Source: Spiroplasma sp. BIUS-1 (GTDB lineage Bacteria; Bacillota_I; Bacilli_A; Mycoplasmatales; Mycoplasmataceae). Taken from it: a stretch of DNA of 64,000 bases. This document shows, piece by piece, positions 30,569-40,894 of the stretch (positions are counted from its first letter, which is position 1; every line of letters starts with the position of its first letter). A program made the position numbers and the translations under genes. The notes under the pieces were generated by a model. The model saw only the letters and a list, made by a program, of their open reading frames with translations, had not been told where the DNA came from and did no database searches. The DNA lies in NCBI RefSeq assembly GCF_010365805.1, contig NZ_CP048386.1:248001-312000 (forward strand). The letters run 5' to 3'.

Positions 30569-31033
30569 ATGAAAATAAAATTAATATGTTTTAACAAAGT
30601 AAATAAAGAATTTAAAGAAGTTCATCAAGCATATGTTGATAAACTAAAAAATCATTGTGACCTAGAAATCATAGAAATTAATGAATTTGATCATGGTGAT
30701 ATCAAATCAAATATGGTCAAAAATGAACAAAATATTGATCTAAAATTAAAAGATTTAAAAGATTATGAAATATTTTTATTAGATATAAATTCAAAACAAT
30801 ATAGTTCAGAGCAAATAGCTCAAACATTAACAGAAAATCAAAATTATAAAGGTGGAAAAGCTTGTTTTATAATTGGTCCAAGTGATGGATTTGGTCAAGA
30901 ATTTAGAAAACAACACCAAAATAAAATTAGTTTTGGTCTGATAACTTTGCCATATAACCTAGTTAGAATAGTGTTGTTAGAACAAATTTATAGAGGATTT
31001 AAAATATCAAAAAATCAAAAGTACCATAAATAA
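30569..31033 (+). CDS. rlmH: 23S rRNA pseudouridine-1915 N3-methyltransferase RlmH
   Basis: 154 residues, the size of RlmH. It is a SPOUT methyltransferase that modifies helix 69 of 23S rRNA. The SAM-binding segment ACFIIGPSDGFGQEF corresponds to the family FxIGGxxGxxxx with Gly partly replaced. The C-terminus ISKNQKYHK keeps the conserved YHK end. The start follows aggaga. It begins a run with rbgA, rnhB and pgm but is separated from rbgA by an 80-base gap containing an inverted repeat. Confidence 0.92.
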   Translation: MKIKLICFNKVNKEFKEVHQAYVDKLKNHCDLEIIEINEFDHGDIKSNMVKNEQNIDLKLKDLKDYEIFLLDINSKQYSSEQIAQTLTENQNYKGGKACFIIGPSDGFGQEFRKQHQNKISFGLITLPYNLVRIVLLEQIYRGFKISKNQKYHK

Positions 31034-31042
31034 AAGGTTGTT

Positions 31043-31078
31043 ATTAATTTTAAAAGAATAGACTTTTTTAAAATTAAT
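31043..31078. repeat. Inverted repeat between rlmH and rbgA
   Basis: Thirteen-base-pair A/T-only stem (attaattttaaaa with ttttaaaattaat). There is no U tract after it on the plus strand, so a terminator role is uncertain; it may be an RNA processing or stability element. Confidence 0.45.
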
Positions 31079-31113
31079 CTATAAAATGATACTATCGCTA
31101 AGGAGGTAATCCT

Positions 31114-32073
31114 ATGTTTGACGAAAAATCAACTTTTAATTGATTTCCAGGTCACATGAACAAAAGTATTAAAGAAATTGAAGAAAAAGTTTCAATAGTT
31201 GATTTAGTTATTGAAATAGTAGATGCAAGAGCTCCTTTTTCTACTCAAAATCCTTTACTTAGAAAAATTCTAAACAAAAGACCAAGATTAATTATTATGA
31301 CTAAGTTTGACTTATCTGATAAGGAAATCACAAACCAATGAACAGAATATTTTAAATCAGCAGGACACAGAACTTTTATTGTTAAAGATAAACAAACAGA
31401 TATTTATAATGATGTTTTAAAACTTATAAATGAAATGACAAGAGAAAGTCAATTAAAACAAAAAAGCAGAGGGATAGAAAATCCTCAATTAAATGTTTTA
31501 GTTGTGGGTATACCAAACGTTGGTAAATCAACAGTTATCTCTAAACTTTCAAAAGGTAAGAATTTAAAAATTGGAAATAAACCTGGTGTTACTAGAGGGA
31601 TGCAAAGAATTGTTATGACAAATAACATAACATTAATTGATACTCCTGGAATATTGCCAGCAAGATTTGAAAATGAAACAGTTGCATGTAATTGTGCAGC
31701 TACAAATTCAATTAGATTGGATGTTGTTCCAAAAGAAAGAATGGCAACTAAATTAATGAGATATATTTATAACTCATATCCATCATTAATTGAAAATACT
31801 TATAAAATTAACAAAAACGTATTAAGACCAATAAATTATGATGATACTTTTACAATTTTTGAAGAAATTGCAAAAAGAAATAAATTCACAATCCTAGATG
31901 AAATTGCAGATGTTGAAAGAGCAATAGAGTTATTTGTTCACGACATTATAAATAACAACTTAGGAAAGATTTCTTTTGAAAAACCAATAGAAATCAAAGA
32001 AATTTCTAAACAAGCAATTGAAGAAGATGATTTGGATTCAACAGTAGTAAGTGATTTAACAGTAGAATGATAG
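31114..32073 (+). CDS. rbgA: Ribosome biogenesis GTPase RbgA (YlqF)
   Basis: 319 residues. It assembles the late 50S subunit. The GTPase is circularly permuted, as required: G4 TKFDL near residue 65 comes before G1 GIPNVGKST near residue 130 and G3 DTPGIL. The N-terminus FNWFPGHMNKSIKEI is the family signature; its Trp is TGA-coded, as are others. An unusually strong aaggaggt ribosome site precedes ATG 31114. The reading frame ends GTAGAA-TGA-TAG: the TGA is Trp and TAG is the stop, giving a 7-base overlap with rnhB. Confidence 0.95.
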
Positions 32074-32699
32074 AAAATTTAAGATATTTATTTGATCAAA
32101 ATATACGAAAAGAACATAATGTAACTTTAATTGCGGGAAGTGATGAAGTTGGAAGAGGAGCTATGGCAGGACCAATCGTGGTTGCATCAGCAATTCTAAA
32201 ACCTGAATACAATAATCCTAAAATTAAGGATTCAAAATTACTTAATGAAAAACAAAGAGAAGAACTTTATGAAGAAATAAAAGCAAATTGTATTGCTTAT
32301 AGTATTTGTGAATATGATTCTAAGTTTGTTGATCAAAACAATCCAAAAAAAACTAGTCAAATAGGAATGATTGATTCTATAAAAAAATTAGAAGTTAAGC
32401 CAGATGTTTGCTTAATTGATGGAGAAAATATAGAATTAAGTGGGTACAAGTGTTTGCAAATAATTAAGGGCGACAACCTAAGCATGACTATCGGAGCTGC
32501 AAGTATTCTTGCAAAAGTTTATAGAGATAGAATTATGAATAAGTATGATTTAGAATATCCACAATATAACTTTATAAAACATAAAGGATATTGTACAAAA
32601 GATCACCAAGAAAGAGTAAAACAATTTGGTGTTCTTGATATTCATAGATTTTCTTATAAACCCATAAAATTTCTAAAGGAGAAACAAAATGAACTTTAA
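32067..32699 (+). CDS. rnhB: Ribonuclease HII
   Basis: 210 residues. It removes ribonucleotides and RNA from DNA-RNA hybrids. The active-site segment GSDEVGRGAMAGPIVVA holds the first Asp-Glu pair. Further elements are KDSKLLNEKQRE, the DG in CLIDGENIEL and IGAASILAKVYRD, and the C-terminal HKGYCTKDHQE. The start overlaps the end of rbgA by 7 bases and its own end overlaps pgm by 11 bases, so the three are translationally coupled. rbgA-rnhB is the Bacillus order. Confidence 0.96.
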   Translation: MIENLRYLFDQNIRKEHNVTLIAGSDEVGRGAMAGPIVVASAILKPEYNNPKIKDSKLLNEKQREELYEEIKANCIAYSICEYDSKFVDQNNPKKTSQIGMIDSIKKLEVKPDVCLIDGENIELSGYKCLQIIKGDNLSMTIGAASILAKVYRDRIMNKYDLEYPQYNFIKHKGYCTKDHQERVKQFGVLDIHRFSYKPIKFLKEKQNEL

Positions 32700-34368
32700 C
32701 AAAAGTAACGAACTATACCAAGAGTGAATTAACTCAAACCATTTAGATGAAAACCTAAAAGAAGAACTTTTAAATGCAACAGATGAAGAATTAAATGCTG
32801 CTTTTAATATTCAATTAGAGTTTGGAACAGCTGGAATAAGAGGTATTCTTGGTGCGGGTCCTGGAAGATTTAACTTATATACAATAAAAAAAGTAACTAT
32901 GAGTTATGCAAAACTTCTAATGTCAAAATATGGTGAAGAATTAAACAGAGGAGTTGTTATTGGTCACGATAACAGAAAATTCTCAAAAGAATTCTCACAG
33001 TTAGCAGCAGAAATATTAACAAGTTTTGGTATTAAAGCTTATCTTTTCGAAGATAACATTATGAAACCAACTCCGGTTGTTTCATATGCTACAAAAGATT
33101 TAAATGCAATCGGTGGAATTGTTATTACAGCAAGTCACAACCCTGCAATTTATAACGGTTATAAAATATATGATGAATTTGGTTGTCAATTAATTGATGA
33201 AGACACTAAAGTTATTGCTGAATATATGGAAGAAATTCAAGATATCTTGAATTGAAACTATAAAACAGATGAATCACTTTTAGAAGTTGTTCCTCAAAAA
33301 GTTTTAGATAATTATAAAGAAATGATTTCTAACTTACAGTTTTATAAAAACCAACCAAGAGATGGATTTAAAATGATTTATTCAGCTGTTAATGGAACAG
33401 GAACTGAATTTACACCACCATTACTAAGAAGTTTTGGTTATGATGTAGTTGAAGTTGAAGAACATGCTTTTGAAGATTCTACATTTAAAAACGTAGGAAA
33501 TCCAAATCCTGAATTCGAACCAGCATGAAGAATTCCATTTGAATATGGTCAAAAAAATCAAGATGCTTCAATAATGATAATTCAAGATCCAGATGCTGAT
33601 AGAATTGGTTGTGCAATTAATCATAATGGAGAATGAATAAGAATTGATGGAAATCAAACAGGACCATTATTGATTGAATGAAAATTAAGTCAAATGAAAG
33701 AACATAATTTAACTCCAGAAAACCCAGCAATGTATTCAAGTTTTGTAACAAGTGACTTGGGAGATAGAATTGCAAATGAAACTTATGGAGTAAAAGTTAT
33801 TAAAACTCTTACCGGGTTTAAATGAATGGGTTCTGAAATACTAAAAGAACCAGAAAGAAACTTAAACTTTGTATTTGCTTATGAAGAAAGTTATGGGTAT
33901 GTTCTTGATTCATCAACAAGAGATAAAGATGGTATTCAAGCAACAACAATGTTAGTTGAAGCTGCATGATACTATAAAAAACAAGGTAAAACTCTAATTG
34001 ATGTTTTAAATGAATTGTATGAAAAATATGGTTATTACTATACATATACAGAAAATTTAAATTTCAAACCAGAAGAAATTAAATCAAAAGTAGAACCAAT
34101 TATGAAAAAACTTAGAGAAGAAGAATTTACTACTTTAGGTGGATTAGAATTGAGTTATGCTGAAGATTACATTGATGGTTTATTCAATATGCCAGGTCAA
34201 AACTTAATCAAATTCTACTTTAATGATGGAAGTTGATTTGCAGTTAGACCATCAGGTACTGAACCTAAAATAAAAATCTATTTTATAAGTGTTGGTGAAA
34301 ATGAAGAAGCAGCAAAAGAGAAGTGCGAAGCTATTTTCAAAGACTTAAAAGACTTTTTAGAAATTTAA
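32689..34368 (+). CDS. Phosphoglucomutase/phosphomannomutase
   Basis: 559 residues, the length of the long bacterial alpha-D-phosphohexomutase group. It interconverts hexose-1- and hexose-6-phosphates (or phosphopentoses for the DeoB-like subgroup). The sugar-ring pattern is complete: LEFGTAGIRG at the start, catalytic serine TASHNP near residue 146, metal loop DPDADR near 305, sugar loop YEESYGY near 400 and phosphate-binding RPSGTEPK near 520. Many TGA Trp codons break it in the standard code. A substrate of glucose-1-phosphate for glycolipid or capsule precursor formation is likely; exact specificity is open. aaggagaa precedes the ATG within the rnhB end. Confidence 0.93.
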
Positions 34369-34370
34369 TT

Positions 34371-34399
34371 AAAAAAATAATGCATATGCATTATTTTTT
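34371..34399 (+). terminator. Terminator of the rbgA-rnhB-pgm unit
   Basis: Palindrome taatgcatatgcatta with A and T flanks, just after the stop codon. Confidence 0.85.
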
Positions 34400-34479
34400 A
34401 TTTTTAAAACAAAATTACTTTTCCTACAATATAATTATATTGGCAATATATTTTTTGCTAATTAAATTAAGGAGTAAGA

Positions 34480-35811
34480 ATGAAGACTTTAATTATTGGT
34501 GGTAGTGCAACTGGAATGGGAGTTGCAGCTAGATTAAGAAGAAATGATCCAAATATGGAAATTACAGTAATTCAAGACAAAGATTATGTTTCTCTTGGTG
34601 CTTGTGGTCTTCCATATTTTGTTGCGAATAACTTTGACAATAAAAATAATTTAATTGCAAGAACAATAGAGGAATTTAAAAACAACGAAATAAAAGTTAT
34701 TTCAAATTCAAAAGTAAAATCAATAGATTTTAAATCTAAAAAAGCTTTCTACAATGATCAATTTGAACAATATGATAATTTAGTAATAGCTGTTGGGGCA
34801 AAACCTATAGTGCCAAACATAAAGGGTGTTGAAGCAGACAATGTCTTTACTCTTACAACACTTGAAGATGGAGTTAATTTAAAAGAAAAAATGATGAATG
34901 ATAAAAACATCAATAAGGTTGCAATTATTGGTGCTGGATTCATTGGTCTTGAAATGAGTGAAACTTTTTCTGAGTTAAACAAAGAAGTTTATTTATTAGA
35001 AATGGAGTCAAAAGTTATGATTAAAACTTTTGATGAAGAGATTTCTGAATTATTAGAATCAAAATTAAAAGAGAAAAAAATAAATACACTTCTTGGAGAA
35101 CAATTAGTAGAGATAAAAAGTAAAGATAACAAAGTTTCTTCAATTGTTTTAAAAAGTGGAAAAGAAATTGAAGTAGATGCAGTTCTTTTATCTGTTGGTT
35201 TCCAACCAAATACACAATTTTTAAAAGATAGTGAATTGGAAATGAATGAAAGAGGAACAATCATTGTGAATTTTAAAGGTGAAACAAACATTGAAAATGT
35301 TTATTCAGCTGGAGATTGTGCAGTTTCAAAAAGTTATATAGATAATCAAGATATTTATTCTCCACTTGCAACTGTTGCAAGTAAGTTTTCAAAAGTTATT
35401 GCAGATAATATATCTGGAAAAGAAAATGAATATGTTGGTTCAATCCAAAGTGCTATTTTAAGATTGTTTGATCTTGAAGTTGCAAGAACAGGTTTAACTG
35501 AAAAAATGGCTCAAGATAAAAACATTAAGTTCAAATCGGTTTTTATAAAAGATAAAGATCATACAAACTATACTCCAAATCAAAAAGACATATATCTGAA
35601 ATTGATAATGAATAGCGAAACAAGAGAAATAATAGGGGCTCAAATGGCTGGAAGTAACAATTCTGTATTAAGAATTTATGGACTTGCAGCATTAATTTGA
35701 CAAAAAGCAAAAGTAAATAACAGTTTAGAACAAATTGATTTACCTTATGCTCCACCTTTCTCAAGAAGTGTGGATATTATTCACATTGCTTTATCAAAAT
35801 TAAACAAATAA
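34480..35811 (+). CDS. FAD-dependent NADH oxidase / CoA-disulfide reductase family protein
   Basis: 443 residues. The FAD-binding GGSATGMGVAARLRR starts at residue 7. The redox cysteine sits in LGACGLPYFV (residue 43 region), the SxxCG(L/I)PY form used by NADH oxidases and CoA-disulfide reductases. A second Rossmann motif, IIGAGFIGLEMSE, binds NAD(P)H, and NVYSAGDCA marks the second FAD site. The C-terminal dimerisation domain follows through one TGA Trp. It oxidises NADH with O2 or reduces a disulfide; which one cannot be decided, since both share this architecture. It likely keeps glycolysis redox-balanced. Start follows aaggag; the symporter gene follows 17 bases later. Confidence 0.9.
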
Positions 35812-35828
35812 AAAGAGAGGGAAATAAT

Positions 35829-37493
35829 ATGACATTCTTAGCAGAAGATAGTGGTCATAACTTGCTTAGAGATTTTCTAGCAATAAGTACATGACAATCG
35901 TTAGTTGCAATTACTATATTTTTATCTTTACAAGTAGGTTTATGATTCTTTTTAAAGAAATATAAATTTGCATTTATGTATAGAGTTATTTTAGGTATGG
36001 GAATTGGTCTAGTTTATGGTATTGTACTACAATCAATTATTGGATTTCCTGGTGAAGAAGATTTTAAAGAAATGCTTAAACCGGGAAATAAATTATATTG
36101 AGTAGCGGAATTAAATATTTGAGCATCATTCTTTAAAAATATATTTATAAATGGTGTTTACTTACTTACTGTTCCAATCGTTTTTATAGCGATATTTAAA
36201 ATTACTTCTAAACCAGGAGAAACTGGTTTAGGGAGAATAACTGCAAAAGGAATAGCTTTACTATTATTTAATGTTGCAGTTATGTTTACAATAACATTCT
36301 TTTTGGGATTGTTATTTAAAGTTGGTAATGGAATTAGCTTAAATCCAAGTGAAGATGTACCTGGAAGAGAAAACATGCCTTTACCACAAATAATATGACA
36401 ATATATTCCAAACAACTTTGTTGGTGCATTGGCTGCTCAGGCAATTATACCTGTAATGGTAGTTGGGGCTTTAGCTGGTGGAAGTGTTAAAATACTTTCA
36501 AAAAGAAAATCAGTAGAAATGGAAGCGATCAGAAAATCTATGAATACTGGTTGAGATATAATCATGTCAATGCTGATGACTTTTATGAAAATAATGCCAC
36601 TAGCTGTTATGTCGATGATAACTGTTTCTATTACATCAAGACCAATAGGCGCTTTAGTAGTAGTTGGTAAAGTCATTGGTGTTGGATATTTAGGAGTGGC
36701 TTTAGCATTAGGACTGTTAAGTTTAGAAGTTTTCTTGAGTGGTGTAAGAATAGGCGCTTGATGAAAAAAAGCTTGAAGACCTTTAATTCAAGGTTTTGCA
36801 ACTCAATCCTCTAACGCATCTTTACCTATAGCTATAGAGACTTTAACCGAAGATATGAAAGTAAATGGTAAGTCTGCAAATACAATTCAACCAATCTCGA
36901 CAACAATGGGTTTAATTGCTTGTGCTGGTGTTCAATCTGGTTTAGCAACAAGTATCTTATGAACAGGAAACACAGGTGGTGTTGTCCAAGAGATGGGATT
37001 ATTTACATTTTTTATAATGGCTCTATTTGTAACAGTTATTGCTTCATTGGGTATAGCTGGGGTTCCTGGAACTGCAACTGTTGTTACTGTTGGGGTTTTA
37101 GGTGGAATCGGTTTTGGAGTTTATGCCGGAAGTGTTCTTGGAGTAATCGCTCCATTAGATGGTCTCTTTGATATGGGAAGAACTGGAGCAAATGTTGTCG
37201 GAGGTGTAGCTACTGCAACAATTGTTGCAAAGTCCGAGGGTTTAATTGACGAGGATTCAGAATTGTTAACCGAAAAAGGGTTAAAAAAACAAAAATTAAT
37301 TAAGGAAAAACATCTATTAAAAGATAACTTAATTAAAAATATTGGCTTATTAAATTCTAAAGCTAATAAAGAAATTAAAAACAAAGATTTATCCCAAGAA
37401 CAAAAAAATATTATTAAAAATAATTTAAAACAAGACATAAAAAATGAAAAAATTACTTTTAAAAATAAACTAGAAGAAATTAATAAAAAATAA
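35829..37493 (+). CDS. Dicarboxylate/amino acid:cation symporter (SDF family) with charged C-terminal tail
   Basis: 554 residues. About ten membrane segments with the family signatures TQSSNASLPIAIETL (serine-rich hairpin near residue 325), GVPGTATVVTVG and MGRTGANVVGGVATA (substrate site, NxxxD/N region). It imports acidic amino acids or C4-dicarboxylates with Na+ or H+. The region before the first signature holds several TGA Trp codons. After residue 465 comes a roughly 85-residue Lys/Asn/Leu-rich tail, which is not part of the usual transporter; it may be a cytoplasmic coiled coil. ATG 35829 follows agagagggaaa. A terminator follows. Confidence 0.93.
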
Positions 37494-37518
37494 TTACTAA
37501 AAAGTAATTATTTTTTTT
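37485..37518 (+). terminator. Terminator of the symporter gene
   Basis: Fourteen-base-pair stem aaaaaataattact/agtaattatttttt with a short loop and extra T. Confidence 0.87.
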
Positions 37519-37554
37519 ATTTCTATCGATATTAATATTTGGGAGGAATAATAA

Positions 37555-37860
37555 ATGAACAATGTAACAATAATCGGACAAATAGAGGGAAATCCTCAAT
37601 TAGTTTTTAATTCAAAAGAAGGGGATAAAAAACTATACAAATTAACTTTAAGAGTACCAAGAAACTATAAAACTAAATCTGGAGAGTCAATTGATGACTT
37701 TATAAATGTCAAAGTATGATCAAATGTATTGGGAGATGAATACGAATACTTTGATCAATCTTATATTGGTGTTGAGGGTAGATTAGTATCATTTGGTAAC
37801 TCAGAAAATAACAACTATGGAAATGAGCTTGTAGCCAATAAGTTAGTGAACTTGAATTAA
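37555..37860 (+). CDS. ssb: Short single-stranded DNA-binding protein
   Basis: 101 residues: the OB fold only, without the acidic tail that usually recruits partners. It begins MNNVTIIGQIEGNPQL, the family's N-terminal beta strand, and continues with LRVPRNYKTKSGESIDDFINVKVW and GVEGRLVSF, which match the OB core. One TGA Trp is in the core. A good ggagga site precedes ATG 37555. It overlaps dprA by one base, which suggests a DNA-uptake or recombination role rather than the main replication SSB, which is normally with rpsF and rpsR elsewhere. Confidence 0.85.
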
Positions 37861-38615
37861 TGGAAAACGTACTTTTATATTTTTCAATCAAATACAAAGG
37901 TGATTGAGACAAAATTTACCATGCTTTAGATACAAAAGAAAAGATTACACACAAAGATCTTGATGAAGTTTCTAAAAAAATAGATTCAAACTTTATAACT
38001 ATATTAAGTCCTTTATATCCAAGTTATTTAAAAAATACTCATAAACCACCATTTGTTATATTTTATAAAGGAGATATCACTTTACTTTCTAAATATCACA
38101 AAACAATAGCTTTGGTTGGCGGGATAGAGACAAATGAATATGGAATTAAAAATATAGATTTTTTAATGAATGATTTAAACTCTGAAAATGTTATATTTTC
38201 AACTATAGAAAATGAAGGTATAAACAATGAGGTTTTTGATAATGCTTTAAAAAATGAGTTTAATTTAATAAATGTAATTCAAGAACCTATGAAAGATTAT
38301 CTTAAAAAAACCATAGATCTTCCGGAAAGAAATAATCTACTTGTTATAACAGAAGTATATGAATCAGATAATAATATGGGTAATATGGTTCAAGAATATT
38401 CAAATAGAATGCTTTGTGGAATTTCTAAAGGAATAGTTTTCATTCATTTTAAAGCAAATGATTTAGTTAATAAGTTATTTTCCTTTGCAGTTAATGAAGG
38501 TAAAGAAATTTTTGCAATTCCAGACGAAACATTTTCTAAAAACTCAACAAATAAGCTAATTAAAAATGGTGCCAAGTTAGTTGAAAATGCAAAAGATATA
38601 CTAAATGAAATTTAA
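37860..38615 (+). CDS. Degenerate DprA-like DNA processing protein
   Basis: 251 residues. DprA loads RecA onto incoming single-stranded DNA in transformation. Similarity is clear in the middle and end: ILSPLYPSYLKNTHKPPFVIFYKGDI, IALVGGIETNEYG (cf. AIVGTRKPTxYG), and the C-terminal block QEYSNRMLCGISKGIVFI...KEIFAIPD (cf. RNRIIAGLS...VFAVPG). The family's SGLAxGIDxxAH element is reduced to a diverged STIENEGINNEVFDNAL, so the nucleotide/DNA pocket is probably altered. The N-terminal SAM-like domain is short. A TGA Trp is at residue 16. Likely a decayed or repurposed copy. Confidence 0.78.
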
Positions 38616-38618
38616 TAA

Positions 38619-38627
38619 TGATATAAT
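38619..38627 (+). promoter_or_regulatory. Extended -10 promoter of the 38.6-kb RNA
   Basis: TGATATAAT, a perfect extended -10 placed just after the dprA stop codon and a few bases before the first hairpin of the structured RNA. Confidence 0.65.
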
Positions 38628-38631
38628 GAGT

Positions 38632-38761
38632 TTGTGATAGAGATATCACACTTGTAAGGCGAAAGCCAAAACTAAGTATAAATTAAACTAATCATTTTAT
38701 TCCCGACACACAAATGATAAGAGTAATTTTAATTTAAGAGAGATTTTATCTCTCTTTTTTT
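38632..38761 (+). ncRNA. Structured small RNA or riboswitch-like leader, unidentified
   Basis: About 130 nt with its own promoter and terminator. It contains a 7-bp hairpin with a GAGA loop (38633-38650), a 3-bp GC hairpin with a GAAA loop (38658-38667), and a long imperfect stem (38679-38697 paired with 38712-38736). The apical loop of that stem contains cccgacacac and could pair with the 5' tttgtg segment. It ends in a strong terminator. It has no open frame of note. None of the RNAs I know (SRP RNA, tmRNA, RNase P, T-box, purine, preQ1, FMN) fits. It could be a free small RNA or an attenuator ahead of the ABC exporter gene. Confidence 0.6.
38737..38761 (+). terminator. Terminator of the structured RNA
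   Basis: Stem agagaga/tctctct with a short loop and a T run. Confidence 0.9.
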
Positions 38762-38771
38762 GTTTTTGATG

Positions 38772-38777
38772 TATAAT
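38772..38777 (+). promoter_or_regulatory. -10 element of the ABC exporter gene
   Basis: tataat 34 bases before ATG 38811, inside T-rich sequence just after the terminator. No clear -35 element is seen. Confidence 0.55.
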
Positions 38778-38810
38778 TTTTAAGATATTTAGAGAAAAAG
38801 AGTGATAAAA

Positions 38811-40805
38811 ATGGCAGAAAATATTAAATTGGACAGTACCCAAGAGGTTAATGCCCAAAATGAAAACAAAAATATCAAACCTGAATTTAAAACAAAAAGA
38901 AGTGGAAAATCATTCTTTGCAATAATTTTCCATTATATAAAAAGACACCCATTTTTAGGGGTTTTCTTAGTGCTACTTACACTAGCTTCATCAGTAACAA
39001 GTGTTTTAAGTCCTAAAATTATTGAAAATATTATGACAGTTTTAACTGCTCCAACAATTTTGGCATCAATACTTGGAAATAAATGACAAGATAGTCCTAT
39101 TGATAAAATCAACGAAGCATTATCAGCAACACACCAACAAAAAGGTACCATGCTTATTACAGCTCATGGTGATGCTGGAAATTATCATTTCACAACAAAT
39201 CTTTTTGGATTTGATTTGCAATGACAACATTGAATTTATGTTCAATTAGGTTTATTTGCAGCTTTAGCAATATTCACTTTTGCTTCTAACTTTATAGCTG
39301 GAATTATGGGTAAAAATATTGAAATTGAGCTAAGAAATAAAGCTCTTGAAAGATTAGTAAAACAAGATATGAGTTACTACTCTGACAAAAAAATTGGAGA
39401 AATTTTAACAAAAATAGTTTCTGATACTCAAATAGTAGGTGACCAAGCTCAACAAGTTCCTGTAACTATGATGAGTGCTGCATTTACTTTCTTTGGAGCA
39501 TTAATTATGATGTTTACAATTAATACTTACTTAACTGTTGTTGTAATTATTACAATGGCAATAATTGTTACATCAATTTTCTCAACTTTTGGAATAGTTA
39601 AAAAAGCTGCTTTCAAAACAAGAGATTCTATTACAGATATTAATGGAGATGTAACAGATAGAATTGCTACTGTTAGACTTATTAAAGCGTCTGGAACAGA
39701 AAACTATGAAACAGAAAGATTTAAAGAAATTCACAAAGATTACTTTAAAAAATCAAGTAGTTTAATTAAACTACAATCAACTGTTATTACAGTTTTAGTA
39801 GCTGGTGTAAGTTCAATTCAAATGATCATTGTTATTGCAGCTGCAATGAAATGACATAATGATCCAGGAACATTATCAGTTGTTTTAACAGCATTTATTT
39901 CATCTGTTGGAACAATGGTTGGTCCAATTATGCAAGTTGCAAGACTACAAGCAGGATTAATTATGGCATCTACATCAGCTGTTAGAATTAATGAAATTCT
40001 TGGAGCAAAATCAAGAATTAATCCTCATTATGATCCTGCTGAAGGTGTTCATATCGAAAGTATTGATAAAGATATTATCTTTAAAAATATTGAATTTAGA
40101 TATCCAGAAAAACCTGAAAAAGTAATTATTCCAGAATTTGATTTCACATTTGAACATGGAAAATCATATGCCTTTGTTGGTGAAACTGGAGCTGGTAAAT
40201 CAACTATTGCTAAATTATTATTAAGATTCTATGATCCTTTCAAAGGACAAATCTTAATTAATGGTGAACATGACTTAAGAGATGTAAACTTAGCAAGTTA
40301 CTTAGACAAAGTTGGGTATGTTGAACAAGAACCTCAAATCTTATTTGGTAATGTTTTAGATAACATTAAATATGGAAGATTTGAAGCAACTGACGAACAA
40401 GCAATTGAAGCTGCAAAATTAGCAGAATTACACGACTTAGTTATGACTTGACCAGAAGGATACAACACAGTTCTTGGTGAACGTGGATTTATGTTAAGTG
40501 GTGGCCAAAAACAAAGACTTGTTATTGCAAGAATGTTCTTAAAAGATCCACAATTATTAATATTAGATGAAGCAACAAGTGCTTTAGATAATATTGTTGA
40601 AAAAGAAATTCAATCAAAATTAGATAGCTTAATGAAAGGTAGAACTACAGTTACTATCGCTCACAGATTAAGTACTATTAAAAATGTTGATCAAATAATA
40701 GTTTTAGCTCCTGAAAAAGGAATAGCACAAGTTGGAACTTTCAATGAATTAAAAAACAAAGAAGGTCACTTCAAAAAACTATATGATGCCGGACTTATGG
40801 CTTAA
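38811..40805 (+). CDS. ABC transporter, fused transmembrane and ATP-binding domains (MdlB/BmrA type)
   Basis: 664 residues. The N-terminal 45 residues are hydrophilic; a membrane segment ([18 protein letters not shown]) and an unusually long soluble insertion of about 85 residues (NKWQDSP to FGFDLQWQ) follow before the next membrane helix. The rest is a standard six-helix exporter domain. The ATPase domain has GETGAGKST near residue 460, [21 protein letters not shown] and the His switch IAHRLST. It acts as a homodimer or heterodimer; the substrate is unknown (lipid, drug or peptide). ATG 38811 follows aaagagtga; a GTG at 38802 overlaps that site. TGA codons supply several Trp, mostly in the insertion. 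Confidence 0.93.
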
Positions 40806-40831
40806 AAAAACAGAATCTAATTCTGTTTTTT
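40804..40831 (+). terminator. Terminator of the ABC exporter; left copy of a duplicated hairpin
   Basis: Stem acagaat/attctgt with A and T flanks. The same sequence, over at least 27 bases, recurs at 45582-45609, so the two copies bracket the intervening ABC cassette. Confidence 0.92.
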
Positions 40832-40894
40832 TTATTTTTTAACACTTAAATGTCTCTTTCTAGTAAAATAATATTGAAAGAAAAAGGGTATGAT

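Noticed and set aside
34989-35291. Minus-strand frame opposite the NADH oxidase gene
   Set aside because: Shadow of a clearly conserved flavoprotein with no promoter or ribosome site of its own.
38802-38810. Upstream GTG starts for several genes (13991, 19077, 38802, 59748) and TTG starts (19893, 23425, 55898)
   Set aside because: In each case the codon overlaps or precedes the purine-rich ribosome site that lies at normal distance from a following ATG.
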